From Enterobacter cloacae subsp. cloacae ATCC 13047 (GTDB taxonomy: Bacteria; Pseudomonadota; Gammaproteobacteria; Enterobacterales; Enterobacteriaceae): a stretch of 64,000 nt of DNA. How positions within the stretch are numbered: position 1 is the first letter of the stretch; each line of letters opens with the position of its first letter. The notes under the pieces are model-generated. The model ran no database searches and was not told where the DNA came from. It saw only the letters and a list, made by a program, of their open reading frames with translations. Location of the stretch: contig NC_014121.1 in the NCBI RefSeq assembly GCF_000025565.1, positions 1,550,001 through 1,614,000 on the forward strand, given 5' to 3'. Of the stretch, positions 9,476 to 17,976 are shown in pieces. A program made the translations under genes and the position numbers.

Positions 9476-10492
9476 ATGAATATCGAAGAATTTCTCGCGC
9501 CGATAAGCCCCGAAAAACCCTGCGGCGACAACCTTGAGTACGACGCCGATTTTCAGGCTATGGGACAGGCAAGCCAGGGTAAAGCGGAACAGCAGTTCGG
9601 CGACACGATCATTCCCGCCGAGCCCGCTGACTGGAATACGGTAGAAAAGCTCGCCACCAGCCTGCTGGGGCGCACCAAAGATCTTCGCGTCATGCTGGCG
9701 TTAACCCATGCCTGGACCCGACGTCGTGGGCTGCCGGGCTACGCGGACGGCCTGCTGCTCGTGCAGGAGGCGATCACCCGCTACTGGGAGCCGCTCTATC
9801 CACTGCTGGAGGAGTATGGCGAAACGGACCCGTTCTATCGCATTAACGCCCTTGCCGCGCTGAGCGATAAATCTGACCTGACCGTCGCGCTGCGAAACGC
9901 CTCGCTGCTGCGCTCAAACGGCGATGAAATTTCGCTGCGTGACGCGCAGGCATTGCTGGATGGCAGCAAAACCGAATGCCCGGATTATCCCGGCGGCCGC
10001 CCAAGACTGATTGACGAACTGGCGCGCGGCGACCAGCCAGGTACAGAGGCCGTCATCCTGATTAATGAAAGGCTGCTGGCCATTCGCGATCTGCTTAGCG
10101 GTTACCTTGGTGAAAGCGGCGTACCGGAAATGGAGCAGTTGCTGAAAACCGTGGGCCTGGTCGCCAGCGCCTGTCAGGTGACCGACATCAGCAAACTGCT
10201 GCCCAATCGGGATGCACAGGCGGAACACCACGCTGAGCCGCAGACGGTGGCCACCCAACCCGTGCAGCAGGTCACCGACTGGCGCAGCGTGCAGGTTACC
10301 AGTCGCGCCGACGCCCAGCTGATGCTGGAGAAAGCGAAACAGTATTTTGCGCAGTACGAACCGAGCCACCCCGCACCGCTGATGATTGAACGGGTGCAGC
10401 GGCTGTCAGAACTTAACTTCATGGACATTATTCGCGACCTGGCGCCAGACGGCGTTAACCAACTGGAAAATATCTTTGGACGCCGCGAATGA
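9476..10492 (+). CDS. tssA: T6SS assembly protein TssA
   Basis: 338 residues, 11 bases after tagF. The N-terminal half carries the ImpA N-terminal domain (PISPEKPCGDNLEYDADF near the start, then KDLRVMLALTHAW...GLPGYADGLLLVQ). The C-terminal part contains VTSRADAQLMLEKAKQYFAQYEPSHPAP, typical of the shorter TssA class. TssA proteins dock at the membrane complex, prime baseplate and tube assembly, and in many systems cap the growing sheath. Length fits the short class. Confidence 0.93.
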   Translation: MNIEEFLAPISPEKPCGDNLEYDADFQAMGQASQGKAEQQFGDTIIPAEPADWNTVEKLATSLLGRTKDLRVMLALTHAWTRRRGLPGYADGLLLVQEAITRYWEPLYPLLEEYGETDPFYRINALAALSDKSDLTVALRNASLLRSNGDEISLRDAQALLDGSKTECPDYPGGRPRLIDELARGDQPGTEAVILINERLLAIRDLLSGYLGESGVPEMEQLLKTVGLVASACQVTDISKLLPNRDAQAEHHAEPQTVATQPVQQVTDWRSVQVTSRADAQLMLEKAKQYFAQYEPSHPAPLMIERVQRLSELNFMDIIRDLAPDGVNQLENIFGRRE

Positions 10493-10567
10493 CGCGTCCA
10501 GGCATTATGACGACGGGCACGGAGCTTGTCGTTTCACCTTCACCGCGCATCTTTGATGGAGAACATC

Positions 10568-11092
10568 ATGGCAATGAGTAACAGTGGGCAGAAATTTATC
10601 GCACGTAACCGTGCCCCCCGCGTGCAGATCGAGTACGACGTAGAGATCTACGGTGCAGAACGTAAAATTCAGCTGCCGTTCGTGATGGGCGTTATGGCCG
10701 ATCTGGTCGGCAAACCGGTGGAAAATCTGCCGGCCGTCGATGAGCGTAAATTCCTCGAAATCGACATTGATAACTTTGACGAACGCATGAAGGCGCTTAA
10801 GCCACGCGTAGCGTTCCAGGTGGATAACACTCTCACCGGTGAAGGCAAGCTCAACGTCGACCTGACCTTCGACAGCATGGACGACTTCCTGCCGGATGCG
10901 GTGGCACGCAAGGTTGAGCCGCTGAACAAGCTGCTGGAAGCGCGTACTCAGCTTTCCAATCTGCTGACCTACATGGACGGTAAAAACGGCGCGGAAGAGC
11001 TGATCGCTAAAATTCTGCAAGATCCGACGCTGCTCAAATCCCTGAGCCAGTTGCCGAAAAATGACGAAAGTGCGAAAGGTAGCGAGGAGTAA
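10568..11092 (+). CDS. tssB: T6SS sheath small subunit TssB
   Basis: 174 residues from the ATG at 10568. GGAG at 10558-10561 lies 6 bases upstream, and the resulting MAMSNSGQKFIARNRAPRVQ is the canonical TssB/VipA N-terminus; upstream in-frame starts (10526, 10556) add non-conserved residues. TssB and TssC form the contractile sheath around the Hcp tube. The C-terminal acidic and Lys-rich tail (about 160-174) is usual. tssC follows after 3 bases. Confidence 0.96.
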   Translation: MAMSNSGQKFIARNRAPRVQIEYDVEIYGAERKIQLPFVMGVMADLVGKPVENLPAVDERKFLEIDIDNFDERMKALKPRVAFQVDNTLTGEGKLNVDLTFDSMDDFLPDAVARKVEPLNKLLEARTQLSNLLTYMDGKNGAEELIAKILQDPTLLKSLSQLPKNDESAKGSEE

Positions 11093-11095
11093 TCG

Positions 11096-12595
11096 ATGAG
11101 CAACCAGACTCAACAACACGAGCAGCAGGCAGGTCAGGCGTTCAGTCAGGACGAGTTCAGCGCACTGCTGAACAAAGAGTTCCGTCCTAAAACTGACCAG
11201 GCGCGTTCCGCCGTCGAGAGCGCGGTAAAAACTCTGGCGCAGCAGGCGCTGGAAAACACCGTTACCTTCTCCAACGACACCTATCGCACCATCCAGAACC
11301 TGATTGCGGGTATCGACGAACAGCTCTCTCAGCAGGTGAATCAGATCATTCACCACGAAGAGTTTCAGAAGCTGGAGAGCGCCTGGCGCGGTCTGAGCTA
11401 TCTTGTGAACAACACTGAAACCGACGAGATGCTGAAGATCCGCTTTATGAGCATCTCCAAGCAGGAGCTGGGCCGTACCCTGAAACGCTATAAGGGTGTG
11501 GGCTGGGATCAGAGCCCGATCTTCAAGAAAATCTACGAGCAGGAGTACGGTCAGTTTGGTGGTGAGCCGTTTGGCTGCATCGTCGGCGACTACTACTTTG
11601 ACCACAGCCCGCAGGACGTTGAACTGCTGGGTGAAATGGCGCGCATCGGCTCTGCGGCTCACTGTCCGTTCATCACCGGTACCGCACCGGGCGTGATGCA
11701 GATGGAGTCCTGGCAGGAGCTGGCTAACCCACGCGATCTGACCAAAATCTTCCAGAACACCGAATACGCCGCCTGGCGTTCACTGCGTGAATCGGAAGAT
11801 GCCCGCTATCTGGGCCTGGTGATGCCGCGCTTCCTGTCTCGCCTGCCTTACGGCATTCGTACTAACCCGGTCGACAGCTTTGACTTTGAAGAGCAGACCG
11901 ACGGCGCGAACCACAACAGCTACGCCTGGGCGAATGCTGCTTACGCGATGGCGGCCAACATCAACCGCTCTTTCAAAGAGTACGGCTGGTGCACCTCCAT
12001 TCGCGGCGTGGAGTCCGGCGGGGCGGTTGAAAACCTGCCGTGCCATACCTTCCCGAGCGACGACGGCGGCGTGGACATGAAATGTCCGACCGAGATCGCC
12101 ATCAGCGACCGTCGCGAAGCCGAGCTGGCGAAAAATGGCTTTATGCCGCTGGTTCACCGCAAAAACTCCGACTTTGCTGCCTTCATTGGCGCGCAGTCGC
12201 TGCAAAAACCGGCCGAGTACCACGACCCGGATGCCACCGCCAACGCGCGTCTGGCCTCCCGTCTGCCGTACCTGTTCGCCTGCTGCCGCTTTGCGCATTA
12301 CCTGAAGTGCATCGTGCGTGACAAAATCGGCTCCTTCCGCGAGCGCGAAGAGATGGAACGCTGGCTGAACGACTGGGTCATGAACTACGTGGACGGTGAC
12401 CCGGCTAACTCCTCTCAGGAGACCAAGTCCCGCAAGCCACTGGCCGCTGCAGAAGTCCAGGTGCAGGAGATTGAAGACAACCCGGGCTACTATGCCGCGA
12501 AGTTCTTCCTGCGTCCGCACTACCAGCTGGAAGGTCTGACCGTTTCTCTGCGTCTGGTATCTAAACTGCCGTCGCTGAAGACGAAAGACGCGTAA
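11096..12595 (+). CDS. tssC: T6SS sheath large subunit TssC
   Basis: 499 residues, 3 bases after tssB, full family length. Family features include FQKLESAWRGLSYLVNNTET (about 85-105), FGCIVGDYYFDHSP, and the conserved C-terminal FFLRPHYQLEGLTVSLRLVSKLP. TssC pairs with TssB to make the contractile sheath; the N-terminal region is the part that ClpV extracts after contraction. The gene ends the first half of the locus and is followed by a REP pair and an untranslated stretch before hcp. Confidence 0.97.
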   Translation: MSNQTQQHEQQAGQAFSQDEFSALLNKEFRPKTDQARSAVESAVKTLAQQALENTVTFSNDTYRTIQNLIAGIDEQLSQQVNQIIHHEEFQKLESAWRGLSYLVNNTETDEMLKIRFMSISKQELGRTLKRYKGVGWDQSPIFKKIYEQEYGQFGGEPFGCIVGDYYFDHSPQDVELLGEMARIGSAAHCPFITGTAPGVMQMESWQELANPRDLTKIFQNTEYAAWRSLRESEDARYLGLVMPRFLSRLPYGIRTNPVDSFDFEEQTDGANHNSYAWANAAYAMAANINRSFKEYGWCTSIRGVESGGAVENLPCHTFPSDDGGVDMKCPTEIAISDRREAELAKNGFMPLVHRKNSDFAAFIGAQSLQKPAEYHDPDATANARLASRLPYLFACCRFAHYLKCIVRDKIGSFREREEMERWLNDWVMNYVDGDPANSSQETKSRKPLAAAEVQVQEIEDNPGYYAAKFFLRPHYQLEGLTVSLRLVSKLPSLKTKDA

Positions 12596-12609
12596 TTTTT
12601 GTGAGTTTC

Positions 12610-12706
12610 GCCCGGCGGCGCTACGCTTGCACGGGCCTACAATGCAACGTGAAATATAGTGACATCGCTGCACAGCGTAGGCCGGGTAAGCAAAGCGCCA
12701 CCCGGC
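12610..12706. repeat. Inverted pair of REP elements (BIME)
   Basis: Two roughly 30-base REP units in opposite orientation lie at 12610-12640 (GCCCGGCGGC to CGGGCCTAC) and 12677-12706 (GTAGGCCGGG to CACCCGGC), separated by 36 bases. They have the GTAGGCCGG head and internal dyad of enterobacterial REP sequences. Downstream of tssC they could stabilise the 3' end of the upstream mRNA or help termination. Confidence 0.85.
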
Positions 12707-12798
12707 AAGAAAGTCTGGTCCTGAGAGGTTCCGGAATAACGTTCGGTAGTAAAAGACTTCTCATTCTTTCCTTTTATTCGGGAGGGAATGTAAGACTG

Positions 12799-12820
12799 TC
12801 AAATGACACGGGTCATTTGA
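12799..12820. promoter_or_regulatory. Perfect 9-bp inverted repeat upstream of hcp
   Basis: TCAAATGAC and GTCATTTGA are exact reverse complements separated by ACGG, 110 bases before the hcp start. It is not a terminator: no T-run follows. It could be an operator for a dimeric regulator or a 5' UTR stem-loop. Its position between tssC and hcp suggests that hcp has its own promoter and control; this is inference, and no clear -10/-35 pair was found near it. Confidence 0.45.
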
Positions 12821-12930
12821 TGTGAGGCAGAGGTAAAATATGGACGGTTTTATTCAGCCCCATGCTTTCCTGTTTGCCATATAAGTGCTTTTTCGAAAGC
12901 AATATTGTTCATCCACGAAGAGTAGATATT

Positions 12931-13413
12931 ATGGCTATTGATATGTTTCTGAAGGTCGAGGGTGTTACGGGCGAATCTAAAGATTCTAACCACACCGGCT
13001 GGACTGATATTACCTCCTTCTCCTGGGGCGCTTCCCAGCCAGGTAATATGAGCGTTGGCGGTGGCGGCGGTGCCGGTAAAGTTAACTTTAACGATCTGCA
13101 CGTTAACGCTCTGATCGACAAATCCACCACAGCAATTCTGAAACACTGCGCCAGCGGTAAACACCTGACCAAAGTTGAGCTGTCCGTCTGTAAAGCCGGT
13201 GGCCAGCAGGTGGAATACTCTCGCATTACCCTGGAAGACGTTCTGGTAACGTCTGTTCAGTACACCGGTGCAGACAACGGCGATACCGTTGGTGTGACCT
13301 ATGCATTCCAGGCTGCGAAAGTGAAACAGCAGTACTGGGAGCAGACCACCTCTGGTGGTAAAGGTGCTGAAAGCAGCGCTGGCTGGAACATCAAAGAAAA
13401 CAAAGAAGCATAA
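12931..13413 (+). CDS. hcp: T6SS tube protein Hcp (TssD)
   Basis: 160 residues, standard Hcp1 length. The N-terminus MAIDMFLKVEGVTGES and the region SFSWGASQPGNMS with a Gly-rich loop are characteristic. Hcp hexamers stack to form the inner tube, are secreted, and can carry small effectors inside the ring. The preceding 335 bases without a gene, and the strong terminator right after the stop, suggest it can be expressed as its own abundant transcript. The Tae4 amidase encoded immediately downstream is the likely Hcp or VgrG cargo. Confidence 0.97.
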   Translation: MAIDMFLKVEGVTGESKDSNHTGWTDITSFSWGASQPGNMSVGGGGGAGKVNFNDLHVNALIDKSTTAILKHCASGKHLTKVELSVCKAGGQQVEYSRITLEDVLVTSVQYTGADNGDTVGVTYAFQAAKVKQQYWEQTTSGGKGAESSAGWNIKENKEA

Positions 13414-13418
13414 TAGTA

Positions 13419-13444
13419 GTGGGTCCGAAAGGGCCCACTTTTTC
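13419..13444 (+). terminator. Rho-independent terminator after hcp
   Basis: An 8-bp GC-rich stem (GTGGGTCC with GGGCCCAC, one G-U pair) with a GAAA tetraloop is followed by five T residues. It lies 6 bases after the hcp stop and 28 bases before tae4. It should reduce read-through and so set a high hcp to low effector ratio. Confidence 0.85.
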
Positions 13445-13471
13445 CTGAGCTTCTTTTCAAGGAGAAACAAG

Positions 13472-13963
13472 ATGTCTCATATGCGTCCTGCTTTTGGTGC
13501 CGCCTGGAACCGATTTAAAGAAGTGAACGTCAACGTAGAACAGGTTGGCAAGTTATTGGGGGGGAAAGTTCAGCATAATATAGATGCTGGTATTTTTAAA
13601 AATGCCTGCCCCATTCGTATGAGCTATGTTTTAAATTATTGTGGCATTCCAGTTCCTTCTAATAGTAAATATGCAACTGTGACCGGGAGCGACAAGAAGC
13701 GATATATGTTCCGTGTTAAAGATATGATTGCTTTTTTACCCACGGTATTGGGAAAAGCTGACATATCTGTTTCTTCTCCAACCCCAGCACAATTTGCGGG
13801 CAAGCAAGGTATTATTATTTTTACCGGGCATGGCTGGCTTGATGCAACCGGGCATGTAACACTCTGGAACGGAAATATTTGTTCGGATGATTGTCATTTC
13901 CTTGGCTCACCGGGTAATGGTTCATTTATCCCTACTAACGCAACCTTCTGGAGCCTGAAATGA
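13472..13963 (+). CDS. tae4: T6SS peptidoglycan amidase effector Tae4
   Basis: 163 residues, well matched to the Tae4 family of type VI amidases, which cut the D-Glu-mDAP bond of the peptide stem in the periplasm of target cells. The papain-like catalytic residues are visible: Cys46 in KNACPIRMSY, His128 in ATGHVTLWNG and Asp139 in ICSDD, spaced as in Salmonella Tae4. There is no signal peptide, as expected for a T6SS-delivered effector. GGAG lies just upstream of the ATG. It overlaps tai4 by 4 bases. Base composition is lower in GC than the surrounding tss genes, which suggests separate acquisition. Confidence 0.93.
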   Translation: MSHMRPAFGAAWNRFKEVNVNVEQVGKLLGGKVQHNIDAGIFKNACPIRMSYVLNYCGIPVPSNSKYATVTGSDKKRYMFRVKDMIAFLPTVLGKADISVSSPTPAQFAGKQGIIIFTGHGWLDATGHVTLWNGNICSDDCHFLGSPGNGSFIPTNATFWSLK

Positions 13964-14313
13964 AAAAGCCATTGCTCTTTGTCTTAGCCTTCGTTGCCTC
14001 CGCCGCAAATGCCCAGACGTTGCCTGATATCAGTACTTTTTCTCAACAACAAATCTTCGAAAACTGGGTGCAGAATCGATGCATCGGTAAGATTGCGGAC
14101 AGTAAAAGCCTGAAAGAAGATGCTGACGCCAGCGCCGCGGCATGGCTGGAAGCAAGCAATCTGCCTGCTGAGAATTTTGAAAAAGCTGATGAGGTGATTG
14201 TTTCTTTACTGAAACAGAAGGTAGGTGGTACCGAGCCTGGTCATTATCAGATATTGAAGTGCACCTTGATCGCTAATAGTGACGCTATTCGACCACTCAA
14301 ATCCTCAAAGTAG
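13960..14313 (+). CDS. tai4: Tae4 immunity protein Tai4
   Basis: 117 residues, starting in an ATGA overlap with the tae4 stop. A cleavable signal peptide (about 1-18, ending ASAANA) sends it to the periplasm, where Tai4 dimers block the amidase active site. Two cysteines (in QNRCIGK and LKCTL) may form the conserved disulfide. The mature part is helical, with the DADASAAAWLEAS segment typical of the family. Confidence 0.92.
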   Translation: MKKPLLFVLAFVASAANAQTLPDISTFSQQQIFENWVQNRCIGKIADSKSLKEDADASAAAWLEASNLPAENFEKADEVIVSLLKQKVGGTEPGHYQILKCTLIANSDAIRPLKSSK

Positions 14314-14331
14314 TAAAGATGAAATCGGCCC

Positions 14332-14371
14332 CAAACGCCGCCGTTCTCATCCCTGAGAGCGGCAGCGTTTG
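14332..14371 (+). terminator. Imperfect hairpin between tai4 and the FHA gene
   Basis: AAACGCCGCCGTTCTC can pair with GAGCGGCAGCGTTT around a short loop, with a few mismatches. No T-run follows, so it is not a standard intrinsic terminator; it may be a processing or pausing hairpin. Confidence 0.35.
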
Positions 14372-14400
14372 AGCGCTAATCATACCAGCAGGAATACGCC

Positions 14401-16170
14401 ATGCGATTCACGATTATTTCTACGAAACCCGGTCATCAGCCGCCGCAGAGCAGTTGTGATTTTTATGCCCCCGGGGGCACTATTGGGCGCGGTACGGATA
14501 ACAATCTGGTACTGCCGGACAATGACCGTACCATCTCGCGCCTGCAGGCTATTGTTCACGTTGACGCCCAGGGCGAATGCCGCGTGACCAACCGTGGCAG
14601 CGTCACCCGCGTGGTTTTGAACGACATCCCGCTGGAGCGGGGGCGTCAGGTAGAGCTGCAGGACGGGGATATTCTCGGTATTGATGACTACCGCATCGAA
14701 GTGACGGAACTTATCCACGACACGCAGCCGGTGAGCCGCATGGCCGCCAGTATGCAGCAGCAGGCTCGCCCGACAGTGGCGCCGACACCTGCTCCGCAGC
14801 CGAAGCCAGCCAGTGCCGCACCGCGCGGCAAGGCGGAGCCAACGGCCGTGCCGTCGGAAATCTGGGATAGCCTGATGCAGGAGTTCTCTATCTCTGACAG
14901 CATCTCCAGCAACCGCGCGAAACCGCAGCCTGCGGCGTCCCACGATCCCTTCTCGCAACCCGCGGCACCCGAGCGTAACGCTGAAGACCCGCTGGCAATG
15001 TTTAATGACAGCGAGCCGAAGCTTGAGCGTAAGAATGTCGATCCCGACACGCTGTTCAGCGATGAAGCATTGTTCAAAAAAGAGAGCATTTTTGACGATG
15101 TCACCCCTTCAACGCTGGTGCCGCCGGTAGAGAGCAAACCTGCGCCTGCAGAAGAGGCGACGGATGAACTCGACCCGCTGGCCCTGTTTGGTGGTTCGGC
15201 CAGCGCGCCAGCCGCGCGTAACGATGATCCGCTCGGGCTGATGGGCGGGGCGCCATTAACCCATCCGGATGAGATCGTGCCTGAGCCATCTGCACCCGCG
15301 CCAGAGCCAGAGGCCGTACCGCAGGACGATCCGCTGGCGGATTCTCCGCTGTTTGCTCCTGAGCCACAGGATCCACCGCGTGCGGAAGAGGAAGAGCCGG
15401 TACGTACCGATTACGCAGGCTTTACTATGCCTACGCCGCAGGCCGTCGCACGCAGCAGCGCACAGACGCCGAAGGGACGTCTGCGTATCGACCCGGTCAA
15501 AAACGCGGCTGTGCCAAGCGCTACGGCGCAAAACGGTGAGAAAGGCGAGGTGCTGCAGGGCGAGCTGCTGGAGGCGCTGCTGGAAGGGATGGGCCTGAGC
15601 GAAATGCAGCCGGTGCCGCAGTTTGACCGTGAAAATATGCGTCAGTTGGGACAGATCCTCGGCATGTTCTCGCAGGGCACCGTGGCGTTGCTCTCTTCGC
15701 GCTCTATCCTCAAGCGCGGCGTAAAAGCCGATATGACCATGGTGCTGGACGATGCCAACAACCCGTTCAAGCTGCTGCCGACCGGGAAAACGGTCCTGAT
15801 TCAGATGTTCGGTACGCCGATGCCGGGCTTTATGCCACCCACCAAATCAGTGCGTGACGCGCTAATCGATCTGCAGGCGCATCAGCTGGGGATGATCTCC
15901 GGTATCCGCGCCATCATCGCCGCAATGCTGCAGTCCTTTAACCCGGAGCAACTGGAAGAGCAGGCGAAGCAGAACGGCATGACCTCTCGTCTGGCGCTGC
16001 CGGGCAGCCGCAAAGCCGCGCTGTGGGACTACTTTGTTCGCAGCTATGGCGAGACGGCCGGTGAGATTGAGGATGACTTCCACACCCTGTTTGGCGAAGC
16101 GTTCCTTCATGCCTATGACATGGAGGTCAATCAGTACAAAGACTCACAGAGCGGATCGGAAGAAAAATGA
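14401..16170 (+). CDS. tagH: T6SS FHA-domain protein (TagH/Fha/ImpI)
   Basis: 589 residues. An N-terminal forkhead-associated domain (about 20-95) has the phosphothreonine-binding signature GRGTDNNLVLPDNDRTISR. A long Pro/Ala/Glu-rich linker (about 110-370) with repeated D-PL-F/L units follows, then the C-terminal ImpI/VasC domain (about 380-580). In H1-type systems Fha is the substrate of PpkA; its phosphorylated form binds its own FHA domain and promotes assembly. pppA overlaps by 4 bases and ppkA is in the same locus, so the complete threonine-phosphorylation switch is encoded here. Confidence 0.92.
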   Translation: MRFTIISTKPGHQPPQSSCDFYAPGGTIGRGTDNNLVLPDNDRTISRLQAIVHVDAQGECRVTNRGSVTRVVLNDIPLERGRQVELQDGDILGIDDYRIEVTELIHDTQPVSRMAASMQQQARPTVAPTPAPQPKPASAAPRGKAEPTAVPSEIWDSLMQEFSISDSISSNRAKPQPAASHDPFSQPAAPERNAEDPLAMFNDSEPKLERKNVDPDTLFSDEALFKKESIFDDVTPSTLVPPVESKPAPAEEATDELDPLALFGGSASAPAARNDDPLGLMGGAPLTHPDEIVPEPSAPAPEPEAVPQDDPLADSPLFAPEPQDPPRAEEEEPVRTDYAGFTMPTPQAVARSSAQTPKGRLRIDPVKNAAVPSATAQNGEKGEVLQGELLEALLEGMGLSEMQPVPQFDRENMRQLGQILGMFSQGTVALLSSRSILKRGVKADMTMVLDDANNPFKLLPTGKTVLIQMFGTPMPGFMPPTKSVRDALIDLQAHQLGMISGIRAIIAAMLQSFNPEQLEEQAKQNGMTSRLALPGSRKAALWDYFVRSYGETAGEIEDDFHTLFGEAFLHAYDMEVNQYKDSQSGSEEK

Positions 16171-16964
16171 ATATCGCAACGGCTTCTCTCTCCCGCCAGG
16201 GAACGCGCGCCAGCAATCAGGACCAGACGGGAGAAACCATAGGGGAACGTTCAGCCTGCTTTGTCGTCTGTGACGGCATCGCTGGTCTGCCGGGCGGTGA
16301 GGTGGCCGCTGAACTGGCCCGCAACAGCATCATCTCCCGTTTTGATGGCGACAAACACCTTAACGCGCAGCATATTCGTGACTATGTGCAAACCGCGAAT
16401 CGCACCATTCTCAGCGAACAGCAGGCGGTGCAGGACTATCGCCGGATGGGTACCACCCTGGTCAGCCTGTTTATCGACCGGGATTACCGTCTGGCCTACT
16501 GGGCACACGCCGGGGACAGCCGTCTGTACCTGTTTCGTCGCGGCTGGCTGTGGCATGTCACCACCGACCACAGCCTGGTTCAGCAGATGAAAGATGCCGG
16601 TCACCAGACCGATAACCTCAACAGCAACCTGCTGTATCTGGCGCTGGGCATTGAAAACGGTGGCCCGGAAGCGAGCTACAGCGACGTGGTGCAGGTTGAA
16701 GACGGCGATGCCTTTTTACTCTGCACCGACGGTTTCTGGCACGGCGTCAGCGAAGAGCAGATGAAACAGTCGCTGCATATGGTCAACACCCCACAGGAGT
16801 GGCTGACCTTAATGAACCAAATCATTCAAAAGAATGCTGAACAGGAGGGGAATGCTCAGGATAACTATACGGCGCTGGCGGTATGGATGGGCAACCCTCA
16901 GGACACCACTTTGCTGCATACGCTCTCTGACGCAGCACAATTTCTTCCCTGCGGAACTGACTAG
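16167..16964 (+). CDS. pppA: PP2C-type phosphatase PppA
   Basis: 265 residues, ATGA overlap with the FHA gene. PPM/PP2C motifs are in order: RASNQDQTG, VCDGIAGLPGGE, GTTLVSLF, AHAGDSRLYL, LCTDGFW and DNYTALAVW, so the metal-binding aspartates are intact. It should dephosphorylate the FHA protein and switch off T6SS firing, opposing PpkA. Confidence 0.93.
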   Translation: MNIATASLSRQGTRASNQDQTGETIGERSACFVVCDGIAGLPGGEVAAELARNSIISRFDGDKHLNAQHIRDYVQTANRTILSEQQAVQDYRRMGTTLVSLFIDRDYRLAYWAHAGDSRLYLFRRGWLWHVTTDHSLVQQMKDAGHQTDNLNSNLLYLALGIENGGPEASYSDVVQVEDGDAFLLCTDGFWHGVSEEQMKQSLHMVNTPQEWLTLMNQIIQKNAEQEGNAQDNYTALAVWMGNPQDTTLLHTLSDAAQFLPCGTD

Positions 16965-16980
16965 ACACACAAGGAACGAT

Positions 16981-17967
16981 ATGAAACTTTGGCTATCGGG
17001 TTTGGCACTTCTGGCGGTGGCCTCCACCGCCCAGGCTGAAAATTTCCGCATCGTGCAGTCTCCTGCGCAGAAGCTGGATATCTGGATCGACAACATCAAA
17101 GACAACACCCCGCAGAGCTGGTGTAAATCAGAGATTGCGCTGCGCATTGTGGCGAACGGCAATAAAGACGTTTCAGTGCTGGAAAACTTTGTTCCGCGTC
17201 TCGGCTCGCTGCTGGAACACCAGTGCAGCAAAGTGAATAAGCTGAGCTGGGCCCTCAACGATCCGGCAGGGACTACGCTTGCGCAGGGAACAGCAGACAA
17301 AGCTCAGGAGTGGAAGCTGGTGGTGAAACAGCAGCAGACGACACCCGCTGCGACCCAGACCAGCGGCGCGTTACTGCCACCTGACCAGAACGCTGAAACC
17401 AACACGGTGGCCGCTGACCGCACACCGTGGCAGGAGTTTACCCTCCAGGACGGCTGCCATCTGCGCACCTTCTGGGAAGGGGGATCTTCCGCGCCGGCGC
17501 TGTTTATTCCGGATTCCGACACGACCCGCTGCGGCAACGGCAGCTGGCTGAGCGGCCACACGGTTATCTCGCAGACCCGCAGCGGCGGTCAAAAAGAGAT
17601 AGCGGTGACCTACATTCACGGCTTCCCGGTGATGGGGCTGAATCAAAGCGTCGACCCGGAACATGCCCTGATCACCTCCGTCAACAAAGAGCGTATGGTC
17701 TTCAGCACCCCGAACAGCGACCAGAGCTGGATGATCCTGCCTTACGACAGCGCCCTGAACGGCTGGAAAAGCAACGGCACGGTGGCCGTGGAGATCTCGC
17801 GTGAAACCGCCAGCGACGATGCAAAACTGCAGGCGCGTATTGCTGCAGTGAAGAAGGTCTGGAGCGCCTGGGTTACCCCTGGCACCACGTTGAATATTGT
17901 CCTGATTGATACCCTGCGTCCTCAGCTGCGTGACCCGGCAGTGGGCGCCTGGCGCGCGGCAAACTAA
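16981..17967 (+). CDS. T6SS-associated periplasmic protein, function unknown
   Basis: 328 residues from the ATG at 16981, chosen because AAGGA precedes it and it begins a clear signal peptide (LWLSGLALLAVASTAQA, cleavage near residue 19). An in-frame start at 16834 would bury this signal inside pppA. The mature protein has an N-terminal domain with two cysteines, a Thr/Gln-rich linker (about 120-145) and a C-terminal beta-rich domain. Genes like this occur in enterobacterial T6SS loci between pppA and tagJ, but I know no assigned role. An envelope-facing accessory or sensing role is inferred. Confidence 0.75.
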   Translation: MKLWLSGLALLAVASTAQAENFRIVQSPAQKLDIWIDNIKDNTPQSWCKSEIALRIVANGNKDVSVLENFVPRLGSLLEHQCSKVNKLSWALNDPAGTTLAQGTADKAQEWKLVVKQQQTTPAATQTSGALLPPDQNAETNTVAADRTPWQEFTLQDGCHLRTFWEGGSSAPALFIPDSDTTRCGNGSWLSGHTVISQTRSGGQKEIAVTYIHGFPVMGLNQSVDPEHALITSVNKERMVFSTPNSDQSWMILPYDSALNGWKSNGTVAVEISRETASDDAKLQARIAAVKKVWSAWVTPGTTLNIVLIDTLRPQLRDPAVGAWRAAN

Positions 17968-17976
17968 GGAATGGCT

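Noticed and set aside
12610..12706. Possible CRISPR-like repeats after tssC
   Set aside because: Only two units in inverted orientation, with REP consensus; no spacers or cas genes.
12840..12930. Sigma-54 promoter upstream of hcp
   Set aside because: Some T6SS hcp genes use sigma-54, but no GG-N10-GC pair with the right context was found here.
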